DNA from: Oscillospiraceae bacterium
GTDB taxonomy: Bacteria > Bacillota > Clostridia > Oscillospirales > Oscillospiraceae
Assembly: GCA_017436785.1 (NCBI GenBank)
Contig: JAFSCK010000014.1
Location: forward strand, 27,754 to 91,753
Length of the DNA stretch: 64,000 nt
Direction of reading: 5' to 3'
The notes below the pieces were generated by a model. The model had not been told where the DNA came from. It did not search any database and was given only the letters and a program-made list of their open reading frames with translations. Shown in pieces: positions 42,737 through 51,660 of the stretch (position 1 is its first letter; every line of letters starts with the position of its first letter). Made by a program: the position numbers and the translations under genes.

Positions 42737-44478
42737 TAAAACGACTAGCCCGGTGCATCCGGGAATACAAATGGCCGGCGATCTTAAGCCCGCTGTGCAT
42801 GGTGGGCGAGGTAGCCATGGAGGTGCTGATCCCGCTGGTGATGGCTGACCTGTATGACTACGGTGTGGTCCTGCAGGACATGAACGTGGTGGTCATCAAG
42901 TCCCTCCAGCTGGTACTGTGCGCACTGGCCTCTCTGGGCTTCGGTGTGGCCTCTGCGGTGTTCGCCTCTAAAGCCGGCACCGGCTTTGCCCGCAATCTTC
43001 GCCATGACATGTTCTACAATGTGCAGAAGTTCAGCTTCAGCAACATTGATAAATTCTCTTCCGCTTCCATCGTCACCCGCTTGACCTCTGACGTTGCCAA
43101 CCTGCAGATGACCTTCCAGATGATGATCCGTATGGCCATCCGCTGCCCCATGATGCTGGTGCTGGCCCTGATCTCCGCCCTGCGGATCAGCCCCAAGCTC
43201 ACCGGCATTTACGGTGCCGTTATCCCCGTGCTGGCCATTGCACTGATCTGTCTGGTCCCCTCCGTGTTTAAGATCTTTGATTACGGCTTCAAGCTGATGG
43301 ATAAGATGAACAACACCGTGCAGGAAAATATCCACGGCATCCGGGTGGTGAAGTCCTATGTCCGGGAAGAAAAGGAAGTGGAAAAATTCACTGACGTTTC
43401 TGCCGATCTGGCAAAGAGCTTTTCCAAGGCCGAGAAAATCCTCGCCCTCAACAGCCCCATTATGCAGGGCTGTGTCTATACCTGTATGCTGACCATCTCC
43501 TTTGTAGGTGCCAAGATGGTCGTGGAATCCGGCAACAATCCCATGGTCGGCCTCACCACCGGTCAGCTCAGCTCCATGTTTACTTATACCACCCAGATTC
43601 TCTCCGGCCTGATGATGCTGTCCATGGTCTTCGTCATGATGACCATGAGCCGTACCCCTCTGCGCCGCTGCTATGAGATTCTGGAGGAAGAGCCGGACCT
43701 GCTGTCTCCCGACGTGGCTGTCACCACCGTTCCCGACGGCTCCATCGACTTTGAGAATGTTTCCTTCCGTTACAGCGCCACCGCCCAGCACCGGGCACTG
43801 AAGGAAGTGAATTTGCATATTCCCTCCGGCGCCACCGTGGGCATTCTCGGCTCCACCGGCTCCTCCAAATCCACGCTGGTGCAGCTGATCCCCCGGCTGT
43901 ATGATGTCAGCGAAGGCAGCCTAAAGGTGGGCGGCATTGATGTCCGAAAATACGATCTGGAAACCCTCCGTGACAATGTTGCCATGGTTCTCCAAAAGAA
44001 CACCCTCTTTTCCGGCACCATCAAGGAAAATCTCCGCTGGGGCAACCCCAATGCCACCGATGAAGAGCTGATCCACGCCTGCAAGCTGGCCTGCGCCCAC
44101 GATTTCATCATGTCCTTCCCCGACCAGTACGATCACAAGATTGAGCAGGGCGGCACCAACGTTTCCGGCGGTCAGAAGCAGCGTCTGTGTATCGCCCGGG
44201 CCCTGCTGAAGAAGCCTCAGATCCTGATCCTTGACGACTCCACCTCCGCCGTGGATACCGCCACCGATGCCTCCATCCGGAAGGCCTTCCGGGAGGAGAT
44301 CCCCGGCACCACCAAGCTCATCATTGCCCAGCGTATTGCCTCCGTTCAGGAATCGGATATCATCATCCTGATGGAAAACGGCCAGATCGGTGCCGTGGGC
44401 AACCATGAGCAGCTGATGCAGACCTCCGAAGTGTATCAGGAAATCTACTACTCTCAGCAGAAAGGAGGGCTGGAATAA
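42733..44478 (+). CDS. Heterodimeric ABC exporter, subunit with degenerate ATP site
   Basis: The 581-aa protein has an N-terminal six-helix exporter domain (about residues 15-320) and a C-terminal ATPase. Walker A is GSTGSSKST (about residue 372), signature NVSGGQKQRL, and Walker B ILILDDSTSAVD with Asp where the catalytic Glu normally is. The H-loop position reads AQRIASV, also lacking the His. This is the pattern of the degenerate-site half in exporters such as BmrCD or LmrCD. It pairs with the next gene, whose start overlaps its stop. It probably exports drugs or lipophilic compounds. Confidence 0.88.
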   Translation: MIKRLARCIREYKWPAILSPLCMVGEVAMEVLIPLVMADLYDYGVVLQDMNVVVIKSLQLVLCALASLGFGVASAVFASKAGTGFARNLRHDMFYNVQKFSFSNIDKFSSASIVTRLTSDVANLQMTFQMMIRMAIRCPMMLVLALISALRISPKLTGIYGAVIPVLAIALICLVPSVFKIFDYGFKLMDKMNNTVQENIHGIRVVKSYVREEKEVEKFTDVSADLAKSFSKAEKILALNSPIMQGCVYTCMLTISFVGAKMVVESGNNPMVGLTTGQLSSMFTYTTQILSGLMMLSMVFVMMTMSRTPLRRCYEILEEEPDLLSPDVAVTTVPDGSIDFENVSFRYSATAQHRALKEVNLHIPSGATVGILGSTGSSKSTLVQLIPRLYDVSEGSLKVGGIDVRKYDLETLRDNVAMVLQKNTLFSGTIKENLRWGNPNATDEELIHACKLACAHDFIMSFPDQYDHKIEQGGTNVSGGQKQRLCIARALLKKPQILILDDSTSAVDTATDASIRKAFREEIPGTTKLIIAQRIASVQESDIIILMENGQIGAVGNHEQLMQTSEVYQEIYYSQQKGGLE

Positions 44479-46376
44479 TGCCTCCTGCAAAAATGCGCGG
44501 CGACGGCCGCATGGCAAAGGACCCCAAGAAGACCCTCCTGCGGCTGCTCAGCTATCTGAAAAAATACTGGCCCACGCTGGTCATCGTGCTGCTGTGTGTT
44601 CTGGCCACCGCCTTTGCCTCTATCACCGGTTCTACCGCCCTCGGCGATCTGGTGGATGAATTTATCCTGCCTATGGTGGCCTCCGGCTCTACCGATTTTA
44701 CTCCCCTGACCCAGTTTATCTTCCGGATCGCCTGTATTTTCGCCGTTGGTGCCCTTGCCAGCTTCCTGCAGAGTTATCTGATGGTCGGTGTGACTCAGGG
44801 CATCCAGAAGACTGTTCGCGATGAGATGTTCCGCAAAATGCAGTCCCTTCCCCTGCGCTACTTTGATACCAACACCGCCGGCAATATCATGTCCCGCTAC
44901 ACCAGCGACATCGACACTCTCCGGCAGATGATCTCCCAGTCTATTCCCCAGACCGTTTCCGCCATTATCACCCTTGTGGTGGTCTTCTCCGCCATGGTGG
45001 CAGAATCCTGGATCCTCACCATCGTCACTATGATTACGGTTCTTGGCGTTGTCTTCGTTACCAAGTATCTGGCAGGCAAGGCCGGAAAGTATTTCATCGG
45101 CCAGCAGCGTTCTCTGGGCGCCCTGAACGGCTACATCGAGGAAATGATCACCGGACAGAAGGTGGTCAAGATCTTCAACCACGAGGAGATCTGTAAGGAC
45201 GAGTTCAACGAGCTTAACGGCATCCTTCAGAAAAATGCCTTCTCCGCCGGCAAATTCTCCAACATGATGGGCCCCATCAATAACAATCTGGGCTACGTCC
45301 AGTATGCCATTCTCGCCATCGTAGGCGGCACCATCGTGGTCAATTCCAACGGCAGCCTGCTGACGCTGGGCAGCCTGATGACCTTCATGATCCTGTCCCG
45401 GAACTTTAACCAGCCCATCAACCAGATCTCCAACCAGTTCAATTCCATCATCATGGCATTGGCCGGTGCAGAGCGGGTCTTTGAGCTGATGGATGAGAAG
45501 CCGGAGATCGACGAAGGCTACGTCAAGCTGGTGAACGCCCACATTGCAGAGGACGGCACCATTACCGAGTCCGTAGAACGTACCGGCCGCTGGGCTTGGA
45601 AGCACTACCATAAGGCCGACGACACCACCACCTATACCGAGTTGAAGGGCGATATCACCATGTTCAACGTGGATTTCGGCTATGTTCCCGAAAAGACCGT
45701 GCTCCATGATATCACCCTGTATGCCCGTCCCGGTCAGAAAATCGCCTTCGTTGGCGCCACCGGTGCCGGTAAGACCACCATCACCAACCTCATTAACCGA
45801 TTCTACGACATCGGTGACGGCAAGATCCGCTATGATGACATCAACATCAACAAGATCTGCAAGGCAGACCTGCGGCGCTCTCTGGGTGTCGTCCTGCAGG
45901 AAACCAACCTGTTCACCGGCACCGTCATGGAAAATATCCGCTACGGCAAGCTGGATGCCACCGATGAAGAGTGTATTCAGGCCGCCAAGCTGGCCAACGC
46001 CCATGACTTTATCACCCGCCTGCCTCAGGGCTACCAGACGGAGCTGACTGGCAACGGTGCCAGCCTCTCTCAGGGCCAGCGGCAGCTGATCGCCATCGCC
46101 CGGGCCGCCGTAGCCGATCCTCCTGTTATGATCCTTGATGAGGCTACCTCCTCCATCGATACCCGCACCGAGCGGCTGGTCCAAAACGGCATGGATGCCC
46201 TGATGCACGGACGCACCGTCTTCGTCATCGCCCACCGCCTCAGCACCATCATGAACTCCGACTGCATCATGGTGCTGGATCACGGCCGCATCATCGAGCG
46301 GGGCACCCACGACGAGCTCATCGAAAAGAAGGGCACCTACTACAAGCTCTATACCGGCGTATTCGAGCTGGAATAA
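44478..46376 (+). CDS. Heterodimeric ABC exporter, subunit with canonical Walker motifs
   Basis: The 632-aa protein has a six-helix exporter domain (about residues 30-330), an inserted linker of about 60 residues before the ATPase, and a nucleotide domain. Walker A is GATGAGKTT (about 430), Walker B MILDEATSSID with catalytic Glu, and switch VIAHRLSTI with His. Its signature is SLSQGQRQ instead of LSGGQ. The altered signature and canonical Walker B complement the partner's intact signature and altered Walker B, so one active and one inactive ATP site form across the dimer. It starts on GGAGGG with a four-residue-scale overlap to its partner. Confidence 0.9.
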   Translation: MPPAKMRGDGRMAKDPKKTLLRLLSYLKKYWPTLVIVLLCVLATAFASITGSTALGDLVDEFILPMVASGSTDFTPLTQFIFRIACIFAVGALASFLQSYLMVGVTQGIQKTVRDEMFRKMQSLPLRYFDTNTAGNIMSRYTSDIDTLRQMISQSIPQTVSAIITLVVVFSAMVAESWILTIVTMITVLGVVFVTKYLAGKAGKYFIGQQRSLGALNGYIEEMITGQKVVKIFNHEEICKDEFNELNGILQKNAFSAGKFSNMMGPINNNLGYVQYAILAIVGGTIVVNSNGSLLTLGSLMTFMILSRNFNQPINQISNQFNSIIMALAGAERVFELMDEKPEIDEGYVKLVNAHIAEDGTITESVERTGRWAWKHYHKADDTTTYTELKGDITMFNVDFGYVPEKTVLHDITLYARPGQKIAFVGATGAGKTTITNLINRFYDIGDGKIRYDDININKICKADLRRSLGVVLQETNLFTGTVMENIRYGKLDATDEECIQAAKLANAHDFITRLPQGYQTELTGNGASLSQGQRQLIAIARAAVADPPVMILDEATSSIDTRTERLVQNGMDALMHGRTVFVIAHRLSTIMNSDCIMVLDHGRIIERGTHDELIEKKGTYYKLYTGVFELE

Positions 46377-46388
46377 GCAAAAAAACAA

Positions 46389-46412
46389 CCCCGGGAGCAT
46401 ATGCTCCCGGGG
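46389..46412 (+). terminator. Terminator of the exporter operon
   Basis: CCCCGGGAGCAT (46389-46400) pairs perfectly with ATGCTCCCGGGG (46401-46412), followed by TTTG; A-rich upstream, so it may work both ways. Confidence 0.75.
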
Positions 46413-46433
46413 TTTGCTGCATTGTACCATTTC

Positions 46434-46523
46434 GTAGGTGAGGGTGGTGCTCCGCGCAGCGAATCTCAAATGATAATGATTGCCGGTGGCAATCATACCA
46501 TAATTCACAAGCCCCTCCCCTAC
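46434..46523. repeat. Family C-like diverged element
   Basis: GTAGGTGAGGG at the left and CCCCTCCCCTAC at the right are imperfect inverted ends, with a GATTGCC/GGCAATC stem (about 46478-46494) inside. Non-coding, between convergent genes. Confidence 0.55.
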
Positions 46524-46536
46524 AGTTTTTATTCTC

Positions 46537-48498
46537 TTAGCACAGCTTTGCGCCGGCGGGGATGGCATCATCCACCATCAGCAGGTTCAGCTTTTCCTCA
46601 CCCTTCTCGGTGTGGACGGCGCTGATGAGCATGCCGCAGCTCTCCCGGCCCATCATCTTTCTGGGGGGCAGGTTGGTGATAGCCACCAAGGTCTTGCCGA
46701 TGAGCTCCTCAGGCTTGTAGAACTTGGCAATGCCGGAGAGGATCTGGCGGTCGGTACCGGTGCCGTCGTCCAGCGTAAACTGGAGCAGCTTGTCGGACTT
46801 CTTGACATTCTTGCAGTCCTTGACCTTCACAGCACGGAAGTCAGACTTGCAGAAGGTGTCAAAGTCCACCTTCTCCTCAGAATAGGGCTCGATCTCGATG
46901 GCGGGCAGCTTTTCCTTTGCCTTGGCGGCATTGAAAGCGTCGATCTCCTCCATCTTCTTGACGGGATCCAGACGGGCAAACAGGATCTCGCCTGCACCCA
47001 CCTTGCCGCCCACGGGCATAGCGCCGAAGGATACAAGGCTCTCCAGGCCGCCGTTTTCCACATTCAGCTGAGCGAGGATCCGGTCGGAGGTATCCGGAAG
47101 GAAGGGCTTCAGTGCCACAGCAGCGAAGCGGATGGCCTCCAGCAGGTTATACAGAACCGTGCCCAAACGGGGCTTGGTCTCCTCGGACTTTGCCAGCGCC
47201 CAAGGCATGGTCTCGTCAATATACTTGTTGGCACGGCGCAGCAGGACAAAGATCTCGTCAATGGCGTCGGCCACCTTCAGCTCGTTCATCTTGGCTTCCA
47301 CCTTGCCGGGCATGGCCAGCGCCACAGCCTTCAGCTCCTCGTCCACGGCCTCCGCTGCTACAGGTGCCATGATTTCGCCGCCGAAATACTTGTTGTCCAT
47401 GGCGATGGTGCGGTTCACCAGATTACCCAGAATGTTTGCCAGCTCGGAGTTGACACGCTCGATGATCAGCTCATAGGTCATGATGCCGTCCGCAGCGAAG
47501 GGCATCTCGTGCAGCACAAAATAGCGGACAGCATCCACACCGAACAGCTCCACCAGATCGTCGGCGTAGATCACATTGCCCAGGGACTTGGACATCTTGT
47601 CGCCCTTCACCAGCAGCCAAGGATGGCCGAAGACCTGCTTCGGCAGGGGTTCGCCCATGCTCATCAGGAAGATGGGCCAGTAAATGGTGTGGAAACGGAC
47701 GATATCCTTGCCGATCAGGTGCAGATCGGCAGGCCAGAACTTCTTGTAATGCTCATCATGGTTGCCATCGGGATCATAGCCGCAGAAGGTGATATAGTTG
47801 CTCAGAGCATCCAGCCAGACATAGCTGACATGGCCGGGTGCGAAATCCAGCGGCACGCCCCAAGTAAAGCTGCTGCGGGAGACGCACAGGTCCTGCAGAC
47901 CGGGCTTCAGGAAGTTGTTGACCATCTCGTTCTTCCGGCTTTCGGGCTGGATGAACTCAGGATGCTCCTCAATGTGCTTCATCAGCTGGTCAGCGTACTT
48001 GCTCATCTTGAAGAAGTATGCCTCTTCCTCTGCATCCTGCACATCCCGGCCGCAGTCGGGGCACTTACCGTCTTTCAGCTGGCTCTCGGTCCAGAAGGAT
48101 TCACAGGGGGTGCAGTACTTGCCGCTGTATTTGCCCTTGTAAATATCGCCCTTTTCGTACATCCGGCGGAAGATCTTCTGGACCTTGGACTTGTGCTCAG
48201 GGTCGGTGGTGCGGACAAAGCGGTCGTAGGTAGTGTTCATCAGATCCCAGATATCCTTGATCTGGCCGGCAACATTGTCCACATACTCCTGAGGGCTGAT
48301 GCCCGCGGCCTCTGCCTTCTGCTGGATCTTCAGGCCGTGCTCGTCCGTGCCGGTCTGGAAGTACACATCAAAGCCAGCCTGCCGCTTGTAGCGGGCAATG
48401 GCATCGGCCAATACGATCTCATAAGTATTGCCGATGTGGGGCTTGGCAGAGGTGTAGGCGATGGCCGTAGAAATATAATAGGGTTTCTTTTCAGTCAT
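46537..48498 (-). CDS. metG: Methionyl-tRNA synthetase
   Basis: The 653-aa enzyme charges tRNA-Met. The HIGH-type motif is AKPHIGNTYE (about residue 19), a zinc site is CTPCESFW...CPDCG (about 127-148), and the KMSKS motif is KGDKMSKSLGN (about 300). The C-terminal tRNA-binding domain (about 550-653) includes DFRAVKVKDCKNV and ILSGIAKFY and mediates dimerisation. Length is normal for the long form. GGAGGAAAG precedes the ATG. A T-box leader controls it. Confidence 0.96.
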   Translation of the reverse strand: MTEKKPYYISTAIAYTSAKPHIGNTYEIVLADAIARYKRQAGFDVYFQTGTDEHGLKIQQKAEAAGISPQEYVDNVAGQIKDIWDLMNTTYDRFVRTTDPEHKSKVQKIFRRMYEKGDIYKGKYSGKYCTPCESFWTESQLKDGKCPDCGRDVQDAEEEAYFFKMSKYADQLMKHIEEHPEFIQPESRKNEMVNNFLKPGLQDLCVSRSSFTWGVPLDFAPGHVSYVWLDALSNYITFCGYDPDGNHDEHYKKFWPADLHLIGKDIVRFHTIYWPIFLMSMGEPLPKQVFGHPWLLVKGDKMSKSLGNVIYADDLVELFGVDAVRYFVLHEMPFAADGIMTYELIIERVNSELANILGNLVNRTIAMDNKYFGGEIMAPVAAEAVDEELKAVALAMPGKVEAKMNELKVADAIDEIFVLLRRANKYIDETMPWALAKSEETKPRLGTVLYNLLEAIRFAAVALKPFLPDTSDRILAQLNVENGGLESLVSFGAMPVGGKVGAGEILFARLDPVKKMEEIDAFNAAKAKEKLPAIEIEPYSEEKVDFDTFCKSDFRAVKVKDCKNVKKSDKLLQFTLDDGTGTDRQILSGIAKFYKPEELIGKTLVAITNLPPRKMMGRESCGMLISAVHTEKGEEKLNLLMVDDAIPAGAKLC

Positions 48499-48523
48499 TT
48501 TCTTTCCTCCTTAAATAGAAAAA

Positions 48524-48817
48524 TCGCCCTTGGAAACACTCCAAGGGCGACAAAATTGACGCGGTACCACCTTGATTCGCAGCTGTCAAATTTTCCTGTC
48601 ATTGCGAGCCAGTGCGCACACTGGCGTGGCAATCTCCGAAAAACTACAGCCGCCTCTCAATCGCGCAGTAACGGGCGCACCCGAAGCTGCCTACCTATCG
48701 GCAGCCTACGCTCCAAGACCATGTTCTTCTCCGCGCTTGCGTGTCCCCTCTCACCTGCCGGGACTCTCTGACCGGGCGCCAAAGAATACTCTTCTCTTCA
48801 CAGCGTTTCCATATACG
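48524..48817 (-). ncRNA. T-box leader of metG
   Basis: On the minus strand the T-box core AAGGTGGTACCGCG lies at 48573-48560, followed by a terminator (TCGCCCTTGG/CCAAGGGCGA, 48524-48550) with a T run. Upstream is the stem I region with an AGAGAGT-type motif (about 48775-48763) and a probable specifier ATG (48722-48720) in GAACATGGTC, which matches methionine. Uncharged tRNA-Met should favour the antiterminator and allow metG transcription. A solo family B end is embedded between the stem region and the antiterminator. Confidence 0.88.
48597..48637. repeat. Family B solo end inside the metG T-box leader
   Basis: The 41 bases match the left end of family B copies (TGTCATTGCGAGCCAG through GGCAATCTCC). 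It contains a self-pairing GCCAGTG/CACTGGC stem. No right end is present. Confidence 0.75.
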
Positions 48818-48823
48818 CAGAAC

Positions 48824-48853
48824 ATTATAGCCCAAAAGAAGCCCATTTGTCAA
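48824..48853 (-). promoter_or_regulatory. Promoter of the metG leader
   Basis: On the minus strand TTGACA (48853-48848), 18 bases, TATAAT (48829-48824). It starts transcription just before the T-box stem I. Confidence 0.75.
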
Positions 48854-48901
48854 CACCTATCCGGGAATAAATGGGCATTTATCGGTCTGTCGAAATATAG
48901 A

Positions 48902-49033
48902 TGTCATTGCGAGGAGCCCCGAAGGGGGCGACGTGGCAATCCCCTCCAAAGGTCCGCACAGAAGCCTGAAACGATACATTCCGGAATCTTGTGGGGGATT
49001 GCCACGTCGGGCTTCGCCCTCCTCGCAATGACA
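48902..49033. repeat. Family B element, copy 4 (after eutH)
   Basis: Full-length copy of about 132 bp with TGTCATTGCGA/CGCAATGACA ends and AAATGGGCATTTATCGG on its left flank. It separates the eut operon's end from the metG leader. Confidence 0.82.
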
Positions 49034-49048
49034 TGCAATACGCACGAT

Positions 49049-50122
49049 TCATCCATCCTTCCGGGTCAGCCACAATGCCACGGCGATGGCGCTGACACCG
49101 CCTGTCAGCTTGCCCACGATCATGGGGCCGATCATTTCCGGAGCAAACCCGGCGGTAAACCCCAGATGGTCGCCAAAGACGAAGGCCGCCGACACTGCAA
49201 AGGCAATGTTGACCACCTTTCCTCTCTGATTCATCTCCTTCACCAGCCCAAAGGTGGCAATGGAATTGGCGAGGCTGGCGATCAGTCCCGCTGCTGCCGC
49301 ATCGTTGATGCCCAGCCACTTTCCCGCCGCCATAAGCGGCCTTCGCAGCAGCTTTGTCAGCACGAACACCAGTGGAAAAGCCCCCGCCAGCAAAATGGCA
49401 ATGGTCCCTACGGTGGCAAAGCCTTCCGAAATCGGTGCCATGCCGGGGATCACAGCAAAGCCCGTCAGGGCCTCCACAATCGCCGCTGCCAAACCCACCG
49501 TCACCAGCACCACCACCGCTTTTCCAAACACCGCAAAGCCCTTCACCATGGCGTTTTCCGCCCGCCACAGTCCCAACGCGATCAGAACCGCAATGAGGAC
49601 AATGGGCACCAGATTCCGCAGCACCATAGTAACCGGAAATCCCCCAGCAAGTCCACCCGCCAGCACACCAACCGGAATGGTCACGATGCCGCATAAGATT
49701 CCCTTTGCCATGGCAGGCCTATCCTTTTCTTCTAAGATCCCCATGGCGACCGGAATGGTAAACACCAGCGTGGCGCCCAGCATGGAGCCATTCAGCACAC
49801 CCCCCAGCAGCGCTGCCCGGGGGTCCTCCGCCATGGCTGCTGCCAATGCACCGCCGCCCATGTCGCAGGCCAAAATGGTTCCGGCAAACATGGCCGGGTC
49901 CGCACCCAGAAAAGAAAATACAGGCACCACCACAGGCCGCAGCAGCCTCGCCAGTACCGGTGCCAAGGAAACCACACCCACCATTGCCAGCGCCAGCGAG
50001 CCCATGGCAAGGATGCCCTCTTCAAATTTCTCTCCCAGCCCAAACCGGTTTCCACAGATCCGGTCCAGCGCCCCCAAAACCGCAAAACCTGCCATCACGG
50101 CAATGAGAATCTCATGAAACAT
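49049..50122 (-). CDS. eutH: Ethanolamine transporter EutH
   Basis: The 357-aa membrane protein has about ten helices and clear EutH signatures: GALDRICGNRFGLGEKFEEG near the start, ILACDMGGGALAAAMA (about 88-103), and FVFGDHLGFTAGFAPEMI near the end. It brings ethanolamine into the cell, mainly needed when the external level is low. The start at 50122 follows GAGGTGA. It is the last gene of the leftward eut operon. Confidence 0.92.
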   Translation of the reverse strand: MFHEILIAVMAGFAVLGALDRICGNRFGLGEKFEEGILAMGSLALAMVGVVSLAPVLARLLRPVVVPVFSFLGADPAMFAGTILACDMGGGALAAAMAEDPRAALLGGVLNGSMLGATLVFTIPVAMGILEEKDRPAMAKGILCGIVTIPVGVLAGGLAGGFPVTMVLRNLVPIVLIAVLIALGLWRAENAMVKGFAVFGKAVVVLVTVGLAAAIVEALTGFAVIPGMAPISEGFATVGTIAILLAGAFPLVFVLTKLLRRPLMAAGKWLGINDAAAAGLIASLANSIATFGLVKEMNQRGKVVNIAFAVSAAFVFGDHLGFTAGFAPEMIGPMIVGKLTGGVSAIAVALWLTRKDG

Positions 50123-50215
50123 AGTCGTCACCTCGGATGTAAATGTTCGATTATCCGTTATTCGTAGGGGAGGGGCTTGCCCCTCCCTTCAACTACCTTT
50201 ACATCAGTTCTGATG

Positions 50216-50446
50216 CTACTTCTCATCCACAATGGCCACCACAGCGGCATCCACCGGGGCATCCATACAATACCGGGAAGCCACAGTGCCGGTAGCCAGC
50301 AAAACCCGGTCCCCTTCGCCTGCCCCTACCTGATCTGCAGCAACGATTTCCTCCCCGTCAGATTTCACCACAAGAAAGGTCTGTCCCTGCAGACAGGGTG
50401 CTTTCCGGGTGGCCCAGACAGAGCCGATCACTTTTCCTACCTTCAT
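50216..50446 (-). CDS. eutN: Microcompartment vertex protein EutN (BMC-P)
   Basis: The 76-aa protein matches the CcmL/EutN pentamer family: MKVGKVIGSVWATRKAP at the start, VGAGEGDRVLLATGTVASRY and APVDAAVVAIVD at the end. Pentamers close the vertices of the protein shell. It is shorter than the usual 90-95 aa because the central loop is reduced. Its start overlaps the upstream stop, so it is coupled. Confidence 0.9.
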   Translation of the reverse strand: MKVGKVIGSVWATRKAPCLQGQTFLVVKSDGEEIVAADQVGAGEGDRVLLATGTVASRYCMDAPVDAAVVAIVDEK

Positions 50447-50841
50447 CTTGTTCCCTCCATGATTTCCTTTGCCAGCGGTGTCAGCATGGCGCCGGGAGCA
50501 GGCTGCCGCCCGGATGACCGCAGGATCCTTGCTTCCTCTGCGGTAATGAGCTTCTTTCGTCCCCCGTCGGTAAACAGCACGCCCCAGTTTTTCAGTTCCC
50601 GCTGGGCTGCGGTCAAGCTTCCCGACAGAGCCCGGTTTTTGGGTGCCTCCGGCAGCCCCGGGGTGTACAGATACACCGGTTTCCCTTCTGCCAAGGCAGC
50701 AAGCACCCGTTCCTCCCGAAACCGTAGAAGCTCTGACAACGACAAGGATCCGATGACCACCGCATCATAGGATCCTTCCGTCACATACCGGTAGCCCAGC
50801 TCCATTCCCGGCTCCCGGCCGATCAACAGTGCCGTCATCAT
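50443..50841 (-). CDS. Unrecognised eut-operon protein
   Basis: The 132-aa protein has an alpha/beta look: YDAVVIGSLSLSELLRFREE, then KPVYLYTPGLPEA, as in a small Rossmann-like half domain, followed by a helical, Lys/Arg-rich tail. Firmicute eut operons often hold a hypothetical gene near eutD, and this could be a shortened version, but I cannot assign it. It overlaps eutD by four bases and eutN by four, so all three are translated together. The tight coupling argues for a microcompartment role. Confidence 0.6.
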   Translation of the reverse strand: MMTALLIGREPGMELGYRYVTEGSYDAVVIGSLSLSELLRFREERVLAALAEGKPVYLYTPGLPEAPKNRALSGSLTAAQRELKNWGVLFTDGGRKKLITAEEARILRSSGRQPAPGAMLTPLAKEIMEGTR

Positions 50842-51446
50842 AGCAGGATTCTCCCCAGATCCCCCTTCTGAAAGCCGCAGGCATTGGCTTCATCGTAGTC
50901 CAGATGAACATAGGATGCAAAATCCGGGCTGACCCGCACCGCAACCTCTTCAAACAGCACGGGCCGTGCGGTAAGGGCCTGCAGCTTCACCACCTGCTTG
51001 TCCTTTACCCCGAACCGCGCCGCATCCTCGGGGGTCAGATGGATATGGCGTTTCGCCGCAATGACCCCCTCCTGAAGCTGAACCCGGCCCCGGTCCGTCA
51101 CCAGTGTCGCTCCCGGACTGCCTTTAACGCTTCCGCTGAGCCGGACAGGGGCTTCTACCCCCAGCGTTCTGGCATCCGTCAGGGAAATCTCCACCTGTGC
51201 TTCTTTCCTCTCCGGGCCTAAAACCGCCACGTTTTGAAATTCTCCCTTCGGTCCCACCACCGTGACCCGCTCATTGGCCAGAAACTGTCCCGGCTGGGAC
51301 AGGGGCCGTTTAGGGGTCAGCGGATGACCAAACAGCAATTGCGCCTGCTCTTTTGTCACATGCACATGCCGCCCGGAGGCCTCCAGCTCCACAAAAATGC
51401 GCCGCAGGACCCCCTCCACCAGCGCACCTAATTCCTGATTCTCCAT
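50838..51446 (-). CDS. PduL-type phosphotransacylase (EutD function)
   Basis: The 202-aa enzyme converts acetyl-CoA to acetyl phosphate inside the shell. The two-domain zinc fold is marked by HVHVTKEQAQLLFGHPLTP (about 28-46), a central EVSLTDARTLG-like strand, KRHIHLTPEDAARFGVKDK and the final YVHLDYDEANACG. The N-terminal helix NQELGALVEGVLRRIF resembles an encapsulation peptide. It replaces the Pta-type EutD of enterobacteria. AAGGAG precedes the ATG. Confidence 0.9.
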   Translation of the reverse strand: MENQELGALVEGVLRRIFVELEASGRHVHVTKEQAQLLFGHPLTPKRPLSQPGQFLANERVTVVGPKGEFQNVAVLGPERKEAQVEISLTDARTLGVEAPVRLSGSVKGSPGATLVTDRGRVQLQEGVIAAKRHIHLTPEDAARFGVKDKQVVKLQALTARPVLFEEVAVRVSPDFASYVHLDYDEANACGFQKGDLGRILL

Positions 51447-51498
51447 AACCCGCTCCTTGCTGTAAATGATCGTCTATCTGCAAATTTCATACACCCCT

Positions 51499-51632
51499 GT
51501 AGGGCGGGGTCATGACCCCGCCGGGCACTATCGATATTCTCGATGTTCCGTTCATTGGCATAATGTAATCGTTTTTGTTTTTACCACGATAAAATTTGAT
51601 ACCGGGTCGGCGGGGTCATAACCCCGCCCTAC
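51499..51632. repeat. Family C element, copy 2 (between eutE and eutD)
   Basis: GTAGGGCGGGG and CCCCGCCCTAC ends, each within a GGCGGGGTCATGACCCCGCC-like palindrome; 134 bp with an AT-rich middle. It is close in sequence to the copy at 60400. Confidence 0.85.
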
Positions 51633-51660
51633 ATTCCGTTGTACAAACGATCACATCGTA

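Noticed and set aside
46612-48771. Open frame of 719 codons on the plus strand
   Set aside because: It is the antisense of metG and continues into the T-box leader, which is clearly RNA-coding on the other strand.
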